From the NCBI GenBank assembly GCA_902812365.1, contig CADDZC010000011.1, forward strand, positions 1 through 64,000: a stretch of DNA of 64,000 nucleotides. The letters are read 5' to 3'. The notes under the pieces were generated by a model. That model was not told where the DNA came from. It ran no database searches and was given only the letters and a program-made list of their open reading frames with translations. Made by a program: the position numbers and the translations under genes. Source of the DNA: Acidobacteriota bacterium. GTDB lineage: Bacteria; Acidobacteriota; Terriglobia; UBA7540. This document shows positions 35,502 to 42,690 of this stretch, one piece after another (position 1 is the first letter of the stretch; each line of letters opens with the position of its first letter).

Positions 35502-36820
35502 GGCCCCTTGTTCCTGCCGCGCTTCCGGGAGGGTCCTTGGTTGTCGCGGCGGTCTTCCTTCTTCTCATACCTTTCGCCGCGGTCGGGCTTTCCTTGATCA
35601 ACACCGGGCTCGGACGGTCTCGCAGCGCTGCCCATACGATGCTCACGTCCTTGGGTCTGATGGCCGTGGCCGCGGTGGTCTATTTTGTTTGCGGATTTGC
35701 GTGGCAGGGATTTTCGGGACGGCCCGGATACGAGTTCGTTCTGGCCGGCCGGCCGTGGAACTGGATTGCCGCTGAACCGTGGTTTTTTCAAGGCCTTGAC
35801 CTCGCCGATCCAGCCTTGCTCGGCGCGTGGTTCGGGATGCTGAGCGTAGGCTTGGCAGCGCTCATTCCGCTCGGGGCGGCCGTCGAGCGCTGGCGCCTAT
35901 CGGCGAGCCTGCTGTCTACGGCGCTGCTGGCCGGTTGGACCTACCCGTGGTTCGCCCATTGGGTCTGGGGCGGAGGGTGGCTGGCTGAACTCGGCGTCAA
36001 CTACGGCCTCGGACACGGATTTCTCGATGCCGGAGGCTCCAGCACGATCCAGGCTGTGGGCGGACTCACGGCCCTGGCTCTGGTTTGGATTTTGGGCCCG
36101 CGGCGCGGCAAGTACTCGCTGGAGGGAGCGCCCGCGGCTCTGCCCGGTCATAACGCCGTCCTCGTCTTGTCGGGTTGCTGGCTGGCACTGGTCGGTTGGC
36201 TCGGCCTAAACGGAGCCGGTTCGTTTCTGCTTTATGGCCTTGAGCCGGGAACGGGGACGGCGCTCATCGCGCTCAACACAATGCTGGCCGCAGCGGCCGG
36301 GGTGCTGGCCTCGGCGGCCGTCACCGGAGCGCGCTTCCGCAAGCCGGACGCCTCACTGAGCGCTAACGGCTTCGTCGGCGGACTCGTAGCCAGCTCGGCA
36401 GCGTGCGCCTTTATGGCGCCCGCCGTCGCTCTGCTCACCGGCCTAATTGCCGGGGTTCTTGTCACGCTCGCCGTTCCGTGGCTCGAGCTGCGTCTGGCGC
36501 TCGACGATCCGGGGGGCGCCGTTTCTGTTCATGCGGTGGGTGGAATCTGGGGCGTGCTGGCCCTGGGCTTTTTCGCGCGTCCCGGCCGCGTGCTCGGCAC
36601 GCCCGGGGCCGATGCCGGGCAATGGCTTGCCCAACTTGTCGGAGTGGCCACCCTCGTCGGCTTCGTCTTTCCGCTCACCTACGGCTTGAACTGGCTTCTC
36701 AACCGCCTGTATCCTCAACGGGTGGCCCCCGAGGCCGAACAGCAGGGGTTGGACCTTTACGAACTCGGTACGGGTGCCTATCCTGAGTTTCCCACTCATA
36801 CGGACGAGTTCGGCCGCTAG
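35498..36820 (+). CDS. Divergent Amt/MEP/Rh-family membrane protein
   Basis: The 440-residue protein has about 11 membrane helices with Amt landmarks: WVWGGGWLAELG (Trp148 of E. coli AmtB), GHGFLDAGG with the conserved Asp, GHNAVLVLSGCWLALVGWLGLN, and VSVHAVGGIWG with the second channel His. But the first His of the twin-His pair aligns with Ile in AGGSSTIQAVGG, and the Phe gate residue Phe215 aligns with Leu. The start GTG 35498 has a GGGGGAG Shine-Dalgarno site and overlaps the preceding stop; upstream in-frame sequence is not Amt-like. No GlnK gene is adjacent. Transport of ammonium cannot be assumed. Confidence 0.85.
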   Translation: MRPLVPAALPGGSLVVAAVFLLLIPFAAVGLSLINTGLGRSRSAAHTMLTSLGLMAVAAVVYFVCGFAWQGFSGRPGYEFVLAGRPWNWIAAEPWFFQGLDLADPALLGAWFGMLSVGLAALIPLGAAVERWRLSASLLSTALLAGWTYPWFAHWVWGGGWLAELGVNYGLGHGFLDAGGSSTIQAVGGLTALALVWILGPRRGKYSLEGAPAALPGHNAVLVLSGCWLALVGWLGLNGAGSFLLYGLEPGTGTALIALNTMLAAAAGVLASAAVTGARFRKPDASLSANGFVGGLVASSAACAFMAPAVALLTGLIAGVLVTLAVPWLELRLALDDPGGAVSVHAVGGIWGVLALGFFARPGRVLGTPGADAGQWLAQLVGVATLVGFVFPLTYGLNWLLNRLYPQRVAPEAEQQGLDLYELGTGAYPEFPTHTDEFGR

Positions 36821-36850
36821 AACTGCCCAAGGCGGCGCCGCAACTTCGCT

Positions 36851-37642
36851 TCAGTTCGCCGTGACCGCTCTTTTACGGATTTCGATCTCCCCGTTGACGG
36901 TTTTCAGCTCGATCTGGCCTCCGTCGTTGCCGAGCATGCCTTGGACGTGGTGGCCCACGAAGCCGTGTTCGTCAGGCAGCCCGAACTCATCCCGAATTTC
37001 GCCCGTCACGGTGCGGGCACTCAGGCGGGCATTAACGTCCGGAGGGAGGTCCAGACGGATGGAACCGTTCACCGAACTGATGGAAATGGTATTGGCCACG
37101 TCCGGCCGATCGAACGCAGCGTCGATTCGCCCGTTCACTGCCGACAACTTCAGATTTCCCGCCAGGCCGGCGGCGTGGATCCGGCCGTTCACGGAAGAGG
37201 CATCCACGCTTCCGGTCACGTCCTGAATATCCAGATTTCCATTTACCAGCTCGATGCCGCGAATGCGCGCGCGCTTGGGGACGGTCAGGTTGTAATCAAC
37301 CCGGCCGGGATTGTTCCGCCACCTGTGCTCAGAGTACCGCGTCTTAATGTTGACGAACTCGGGGCTGGCTTCTATTTCGATTCGAATGTCCGCCAGCCTC
37401 TCCGCGGAGTCCGCACTTTTTCTGGCGTCTACCTGGACCTCGTTGCGGTCCCAGCTCCGGATGTGGACGTCGCCGTTGACGCTGGCCAGGCTAAGGCGGC
37501 CCTCGGCGGCGAGAAAATACGTATGGTGAAACTCTTCGCTCAGCGGCTCGCCCGCCCGCGCGCCGGCCGGCGCGACCAACCTGAAGGCTGCCCAGCCCGT
37601 CACGACCATGGCTAGGCTCACGATGGCCATCCTTTTCTTCAT
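36851..37642 (-). CDS. Exported DUF4097-type beta-helix protein
   Basis: The 263-residue protein starts with a signal peptide (MKKRMAIVSLAMVVTGWAAFRLVAPAGARA, split about residue 30). The rest is a run of short beta-strand repeats centred on SVNG or NGNI motifs: LASVNGDVHI, LVNGNLDIQDV, SSVNGRIHAAG, SAVNGRIDAAF, SSVNGSIRLDL and KTVNGEIEI. This is the DUF4097/DUF4098 right-handed helix type, frequent in Acidobacteria and often encoded near sigma factor and anti-sigma genes. It is probably periplasmic or attached to the cell surface. No function is known. The gene ends 30 bases from the convergent Amt-like stop. Confidence 0.82.
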   Translation of the reverse strand: MKKRMAIVSLAMVVTGWAAFRLVAPAGARAGEPLSEEFHHTYFLAAEGRLSLASVNGDVHIRSWDRNEVQVDARKSADSAERLADIRIEIEASPEFVNIKTRYSEHRWRNNPGRVDYNLTVPKRARIRGIELVNGNLDIQDVTGSVDASSVNGRIHAAGLAGNLKLSAVNGRIDAAFDRPDVANTISISSVNGSIRLDLPPDVNARLSARTVTGEIRDEFGLPDEHGFVGHHVQGMLGNDGGQIELKTVNGEIEIRKRAVTAN

Positions 37643-37820
37643 GACGTGCCCTTCCATGTGTCAGAGTCGATCCCGGCGCACCCGTCTCGGCCGCGATGCC
37701 CGAGATGACGCGCCCGATGTTTCCTCATAGTGGCGGTACGTACCTGCTAGCCGGCCGGTTCCGTGTATGTCACATCGGCCGCGAGTGTCGCGCTCGGCGC
37801 GAATCAGCTATCATCAGCCC

Positions 37821-38600
37821 ATGGAGCCACCGCGGCGGGAAGGCGCGGCCGTCGTCAAAGCGCCGGAGCCACCGGTTCAGCCGGTGGTTGCCGGCCGGCC
37901 GTTTTCTCTCCGCCAGCGCCTGCAGATCGCTCTGGCGGCAGGGATGGGAAGCTTCGCCATCGGCCTCATCGGGCGAACGCTGCGCTGGGAAGTCTTTGGT
38001 TGGGATCATTGGGAAGCGGCCCGGCGGCTCGGCAAGGGGCTGATTTACACGTTCTGGCACCAGGAGATTTTTTCGGCCACTTGGTTCTGGCGAAACCGGG
38101 GCATCGTCGTGATGACCAGCCGCAACTTTGACGGCGAGTACATCGCCCGCATTATTCGAAAGTACGGTTACGGCGCGGCGCGCGGTTCCAGCAGTCGCGG
38201 GGCCACGCGCGCGTTGGTAGAAATGGTCCGCGCCCTGCGGAAAGGGCGTGACGCCGCGCTGACCATCGACGGCCCGCGAGGCCCCTACCACGTCGCCAAA
38301 CCCGGGGCCGTGCTGCTATCGAAAACCACCGGCGCGCCCATTCTCTGCTTCCACATTGCGCCGGCACAGGCCTGGGTGTTCGCGAAGAGCTGGGATCGCC
38401 ACCAGGTGCCGCGGCCGTTCAGCCGCGCCGCGGTCTTCATCGCGCCGCCCATTACCGTCCCGCCCGATGCCGACGATGAGGAGCAGGCACGGAAGCTTGT
38501 CAACGTCCAGGCGACGCTGGACGGCTTGGTTCAGCAGGGGGAGCAGTGGGTGCGTAACCTTCGCCTCCGGCGACCGCCGAGTCTCGCCCCGAGCCGGTAG
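37821..38600 (+). CDS. DUF374 lysophospholipid acyltransferase-like protein
   Basis: The 259-residue protein fits the DUF374 family, relatives of LpxL-type and PlsC-type acyltransferases. It has one N-terminal hydrophobic segment (LQIALAAGMGSFAIGLIG), the catalytic-type FWHQEIFSA (HxxE-like His), MTSRNFDGEYIARII, RGSSSRGATRAL and TIDGPRGPYHVAKPGAV. In Gram-negative bacteria these proteins are linked to lipid A or phospholipid acylation. The ATG at 37821 was preferred over an earlier in-frame GTG because the family begins about here. It is convergent with coaE. Confidence 0.85.
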   Translation: MEPPRREGAAVVKAPEPPVQPVVAGRPFSLRQRLQIALAAGMGSFAIGLIGRTLRWEVFGWDHWEAARRLGKGLIYTFWHQEIFSATWFWRNRGIVVMTSRNFDGEYIARIIRKYGYGAARGSSSRGATRALVEMVRALRKGRDAALTIDGPRGPYHVAKPGAVLLSKTTGAPILCFHIAPAQAWVFAKSWDRHQVPRPFSRAAVFIAPPITVPPDADDEEQARKLVNVQATLDGLVQQGEQWVRNLRLRRPPSLAPSR

Positions 38601-38608
38601 CGGCTTCC

Positions 38609-39214
38609 TCAGGCGGCCAGTTTCTTGAGGGTGGCATAGAGAGCCGACACCTGTTTCCGAGTCTCGTCCAGACTTCCCGAGCAATCGAGTACGAAATCGG
38701 CGAGTCGGCGTTTTTCCTCAACCGGCATCTGCGCCGCGATGCGCTGTTCGGCCTCGCGGCGCGTCAGCCGGGCTTTACTCATCAATCGTTCCAGCTGCTG
38801 CTCCGGGCGGCACCACGCTACGATCACCTTGTTGAACCGGCCGCCAATGCCGGCCTCGAAGATCAAGGCGGCGTCGACAATGATGACAGCGCGCGGATGT
38901 GCCCGGCCGAGCGCCGCGGCCTGCTCCTCCACCCGGCGGATGATCTCCGGGTGGAGCATCGCGTTGAGCGCCTGCAGGCGGGCAGCGTCAGCAAAGACGA
39001 TCGCTGCCAGTCGCCGCCGGTCAATCTCTCCCGACGGCGCCAGAATGCCGGGTCCGAAGCGGCGCGCCACCTCCTGCCCGGTCGGTTCGGATAAGCGCAA
39101 CAATTCGTGGCCAATGCGATCGGCCTCGACGATCTTTGCTCCCAGCTCCTCGAACATGCGCGCCGCCGTGCTCTTGCCGCAAGCGATGCCGCCCGTCAAT
39201 CCAAAGTAGGTCAT
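38609..39214 (-). CDS. coaE: Dephospho-CoA kinase
   Basis: CoaE phosphorylates dephospho-CoA in the last step of coenzyme A synthesis. The 201-residue protein has P-loop GLTGGIACGKST at the N-terminus, EADRIGHELL with the catalytic Asp, LHPEIIRRVEEQ and the SKARLTRREAEQRIAAQMP lid segment. The start ATG 39214 overlaps the folD stop as ATGA. A five-codon longer start is possible but would begin inside folD. Family assignment is secure. Confidence 0.95.
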   Translation of the reverse strand: MTYFGLTGGIACGKSTAARMFEELGAKIVEADRIGHELLRLSEPTGQEVARRFGPGILAPSGEIDRRRLAAIVFADAARLQALNAMLHPEIIRRVEEQAAALGRAHPRAVIIVDAALIFEAGIGGRFNKVIVAWCRPEQQLERLMSKARLTRREAEQRIAAQMPVEEKRRLADFVLDCSGSLDETRKQVSALYATLKKLAA

Positions 39215-40146
39215 GGATGGTCCGGGCATCCGCCGCGGCGCATCTTAGCCGCGCGGATGGTGTTGGCCATAAGCATGGCGATGGTCAGCGGCCCGACTCC
39301 GCCCGGAACCGGCGTATAGGCTCCCGCCAGCTCGCGAACGTCTTCCGGCTGCACGTCGCCGACCAGCACCGAGCCTTTGGCCGCCAGTTGGGCGAGCGCG
39401 GGCTCGGGGTTGTGAAAGACGCGGCGAATCTCTTCCGCGGTCGTCAAGCCCGTTGTGCCGACGTCGATCACGGTGGCGCCGGGCTTGATGAATTCGCGGG
39501 TTACGAAAGCCGGCCGGCCCATCGCCGCCACCAGGATATCGGCCTCGCGGGCGAGCGCGGCAAGATCGCGCGTCCGCGAGTGGCAGATGGTAACCGTGGC
39601 ATGGTGGTGGAGGAGCAGCATGGCGACCGGTTTGCCCACCAGATCGCTGCGCCCGATGACGGTGGCTCGCGCGCCCTCCATCGGGATGCAGCTGCGCCGC
39701 AGAATCTCGATGATGCCCGCCGGCGTGCAGGGCTGAAGTCCGGGCCGCCCGCTCACCAGGTTGCCGATGCTAGCCGGGTGCAAGCCGTCAACATCTTTTG
39801 CGGGGTCAACGGCGACGAGCACGCGCTTCGAGTCGATCGCCGCCGGCAAGGGAAGCTGGATCAGGATGCCGTCAATGTCGTCGCGGCGATTCAAGCTAGC
39901 GACCAGCTCGAGCAGCCGTTCCGTGGTCACGTCGGCGGGCCATTCGATTTTTTCACTGTGCAGTCCGAGCGACTGCGACATCCGCACCTTGTTGCGGACG
40001 TAGATCTGCGAGGCTGGATTGTCACCCACCAGCACGGCGGCGAGGCCCGGAGTGATGCCGCGGGCCTTCAGCTCCTGGACTTGCTGGGCCAGCTCCGCTT
40101 GGATTTCGTCCCGAATGCGGTTGCCGTCGAGAATGCGCGCGCTCAA
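39211..40146 (-). CDS. folD: Bifunctional methylenetetrahydrofolate dehydrogenase/cyclohydrolase
   Basis: FolD interconverts 5,10-methylene- and 10-formyl-tetrahydrofolate. Visible motifs are VGDNPASQIYVRNK with the catalytic Lys, GILIQLPLP, PAKDVDGLHP, PCTPAGIIEIL, and VIGRSDLVGKPVAMLL at the NADP site, ending with TPVPGGVGPLTIAMLM. I choose TTG 40146 (311 residues), which follows a GGGAG site and fits the family length. A 342-residue version beginning at 40239 would add a Pro-rich stretch unlike FolD. It forms an overlapping pair with coaE. Confidence 0.95.
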   Translation of the reverse strand: MSARILDGNRIRDEIQAELAQQVQELKARGITPGLAAVLVGDNPASQIYVRNKVRMSQSLGLHSEKIEWPADVTTERLLELVASLNRRDDIDGILIQLPLPAAIDSKRVLVAVDPAKDVDGLHPASIGNLVSGRPGLQPCTPAGIIEILRRSCIPMEGARATVIGRSDLVGKPVAMLLLHHHATVTICHSRTRDLAALAREADILVAAMGRPAFVTREFIKPGATVIDVGTTGLTTAEEIRRVFHNPEPALAQLAAKGSVLVGDVQPEDVRELAGAYTPVPGGVGPLTIAMLMANTIRAAKMRRGGCPDHP

Positions 40147-40289
40147 TTTTTTAGGTTCTCCCTTCCCCGCCGCAGGCAGGGCTGCCGGCGCGGGCCAATT
40201 CCGGAAGCGCCGATCGGGCGATCCGGATCCACCCCCCAACCCGTGTTATACTACACTTCGGCAGAGCCACCGAGCTGCTGGCTTCGCGA

Positions 40290-40365
40290 GGGCGCGTAGC
40301 TCAGTTGGGAGAGCGCGGCGTTCGCAACGCTGAGGTCGAGGGTTCGAATCCCTTCGCGTCCACCA
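40290..40365 (+). tRNA. tRNA-Ala (anticodon CGC), CCA encoded
   Basis: All four arms fold. The acceptor GGGCGCG pairs with CGCGTCC through a G3-U70 wobble, the identity mark of alanine tRNA. The D arm is GCTC/GAGC, the anticodon loop TTCGCAA has CGC at 40323-40325, and the T arm is GAGGG-TTCGAAT-CCCTT. Discriminator A and CCA are encoded. A C34 anticodon reads only GCG, so another alanine tRNA is expected elsewhere. Confidence 0.96.
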
Positions 40366-40503
40366 ATCTCAACGGCCGAAGCGGCCCTGTCCACCCGCTC
40401 AGCGCAACCGATCGCGGCCACTCCAATGGAGGCGGACCCGCATCCGCGCTCCTGCTCCGGGGAATCAAGTTCGGGTGCGGTTAGTCCGATATACTATGCG
40501 TCT

Positions 40504-40812
40504 ATGCGCTGCCCACAGTGCGGCCGAGAAACGCCCGATACTGCCTCGTTCTGCATCCGCTGCCATGCCACGTTGCGCTTCGTCTGCCCGGCATGCCGGC
40601 ATCCCCAAGATCACGGCGGCACCTGCGATGCCTGCGGAGCCGACTTTGAAAAATATCTTGAGGTGCTCGGGACTCGGATGGTGGAGCAAGCCGAAGCCGA
40701 GCGCCGGCGGGCGCGGGCGCGGGCCTCTCTGCTGCGGCAGGTCCTCCTCTTACCCCTTACCGGGGGCCTCTCGCTGCTCAAATACTTTCACGACCGCATG
40801 CAGGGAAAGTAA
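40504..40812 (+). CDS. Small double-zinc-ribbon protein
   Basis: The 102-residue protein from ATG 40504 carries two zinc-ribbon units: MRCPQCGRETPDTASFCIRCHATL and FVCPACRHPQDHGGTCDACGADF, with eight Cys in four CxxC pairs. A basic helical stretch (AEAERRRARARASLLRQ) and a short hydrophobic end follow. Zinc-ribbon proteins of this size often bind nucleic acid or act as scaffolds, but nothing specific can be said. It follows tRNA-Ala and is convergent with the S41 protease gene. Confidence 0.75.
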   Translation: MRCPQCGRETPDTASFCIRCHATLRFVCPACRHPQDHGGTCDACGADFEKYLEVLGTRMVEQAEAERRRARARASLLRQVLLLPLTGGLSLLKYFHDRMQGK

Positions 40813-40852
40813 TCGCTAACGATGAGCCGCGCGCCGGGACCGCACGGCTCTC

Positions 40853-42493
40853 TTAAGGGTTCCCGGTCGCGGACTTGGCGCCCCGGCTGGCCATATAACG
40901 CCTGGCATTGGCCAGCAGCGCCGCTGCCTGGGGCAGATCCTCGATCGCTTTAGCCACCAGCGGGTCGTTCTCTACTTCGATCCGCTTGGCCTCGTCCGTG
41001 CCGTAAATGACCGCCACCAGTTGCAGCCGGATGCGCTTCTTAATGAAATCGAGATTTTCTTGAACCTCCTCATTCGAAACCGGGATGTGTTGCTGGGCCA
41101 GGAACTGCTCGAATTCGCGGATGACCTCGTCGCCGGCCTCGAAGTCCCGCGGCACGGTCTTGTGGATGCCTAAGTAGTATTTGCCGAAGTCATAGAAAGC
41201 CCCGCGATCCTGCAGCTTCTGCTCGGCCGGGGTGAGCTTGGGGACCGGCACTTCCACGTCCGGGGTGATGCCGCCGCCGCCGTAGACTTCGCGGCCGCCG
41301 TCGGTGAGCCGCACTTCGGTGTGGGGCGCGGGCGCATCCTCGGGGCGATAATAGTAGTCATAGAGAGAAACATGGGCGTAGTCGCGCTGGATCAGGCGGC
41401 CGCTGGGCGTGTAGTAGCGGGCCGTGGTCAGCGCCAGACCCGCGTGCTCGCTCAACGGGTAGACGGTCTGCACGAGTCCTTTTCCGAAGCTCGGCTCGCC
41501 CATCACCAGCGCGCGGTCGTGATCCTGCAGGGCGCCGGTAACGATCTCTGCCGCGCTCGCCGTGTTGCGGTTGATCAACACTACAATCGGGTACGGATTG
41601 CCCTTCTCGCCGCTTTGCACGTAATAGCGCTTCTCGTGCGCCCGCCGCCCGTAATGGTAGACAATCAGTTGGTTCTTCTGAAGAAAGTGCTCGCACACAT
41701 CCACGGCTTCCTGTAGCAAACCGCCCGGGTTGCCGCGCAGGTCGAGAACCAGCCCTTTCATCTCGTGGTTGGCATTCAACCGCTTCAGCGCCGCCGTCAG
41801 CTCTTCGTTGGTGGTCTCATCAAATCCCGTGATGGAAATGTAAGCGACGCCCGGGCGGATCATGAACGCCGCGTCGACACTCGGCCGCTTGATCTCGTCG
41901 CGGGTAATCGTGAATTCGAGAGGTTGATCGTAACCTTCGCGGCTGATGGTCACATGAACGACCGTGCCTTTGGGTCCCTTCAGCATGGCCGCGACCTGTT
42001 GCACTTGCAGGCCTTCGGCAGACTTGCCGTTCACGGCGATAATCGCGTCGCCCGGGCGCAGCCCGGCCTTAAAGGCGGGCGAGCCGGGAATGGGTACCGC
42101 GACGTAGGTGATAAATTTGCCGGCTCGGTTCAACCGCGTCTCGATGGTCATGCCGACGCCGTAATAGCGGCCTTCCTGTTCCTCGCGCAGATTGGCGAAA
42201 GCGCGCGGGCTGAAGAAATTGGAGTGCGGATCCAGGGTCCGCAGCATCCCGGGAATCGCCCCAATGCTGCTGTTGTCGGGGCCGTAAATAGCCCGGTCGG
42301 CGGGAACGGGATCGGCATAATTCCGCTGTACGAGGTCGTAAATGTGGGTGAACTGCTTCAGGCTCGCCTGCACCGCCGGGTCGTCGGTCGAGTCCGTCGT
42401 GGCTTCGACGCGCTGGCCGTAAAGGCCGCCGAGCAAGGCGCCCAGCAAAATCGTGAAAGTGACGAACCAGACCAGCCGTCGAGTGGGCTTCAT
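40853..42493 (-). CDS. S41 family C-terminal processing protease with PDZ domain
   Basis: The 546-residue protein has an N-terminal membrane or signal segment (LVWFVTFTILLGALLGGLYG), a PDZ domain (about residues 105-185, including GSPAFKAGLRPGDAIIAVNG), and the S41 core with the catalytic Ser in NRNTASAAEIVTGAL and Lys in SFGKGLVQTVYPL. A C-terminal helical extension of about 100 residues follows. CtpA-type enzymes trim periplasmic proteins from the C-terminus. The start ATG 42493 has GGAGG at a good distance. It is convergent with the zinc-ribbon gene and divergent from sucA. Confidence 0.93.
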   Translation of the reverse strand: MKPTRRLVWFVTFTILLGALLGGLYGQRVEATTDSTDDPAVQASLKQFTHIYDLVQRNYADPVPADRAIYGPDNSSIGAIPGMLRTLDPHSNFFSPRAFANLREEQEGRYYGVGMTIETRLNRAGKFITYVAVPIPGSPAFKAGLRPGDAIIAVNGKSAEGLQVQQVAAMLKGPKGTVVHVTISREGYDQPLEFTITRDEIKRPSVDAAFMIRPGVAYISITGFDETTNEELTAALKRLNANHEMKGLVLDLRGNPGGLLQEAVDVCEHFLQKNQLIVYHYGRRAHEKRYYVQSGEKGNPYPIVVLINRNTASAAEIVTGALQDHDRALVMGEPSFGKGLVQTVYPLSEHAGLALTTARYYTPSGRLIQRDYAHVSLYDYYYRPEDAPAPHTEVRLTDGGREVYGGGGITPDVEVPVPKLTPAEQKLQDRGAFYDFGKYYLGIHKTVPRDFEAGDEVIREFEQFLAQQHIPVSNEEVQENLDFIKKRIRLQLVAVIYGTDEAKRIEVENDPLVAKAIEDLPQAAALLANARRYMASRGAKSATGNP

Positions 42494-42690
42494 GCTTTCT
42501 ATTCCTCCCCTGCCGTCAGTATAGCAGATACGGGTGGAGGGCGAGCCAGCCGTCCCGTTTTCGGGGCCGGCCGTCGTCCGCATCCTGCCCCGCCGCGGCA
42601 GCGGCCCCAGCCGCGCAGGGATGGGACCTGGCGGGACCGGGGCATCGAAATTTCCATTTTCCAGACTGGCGTTTCAGGTACGATAGGTTC

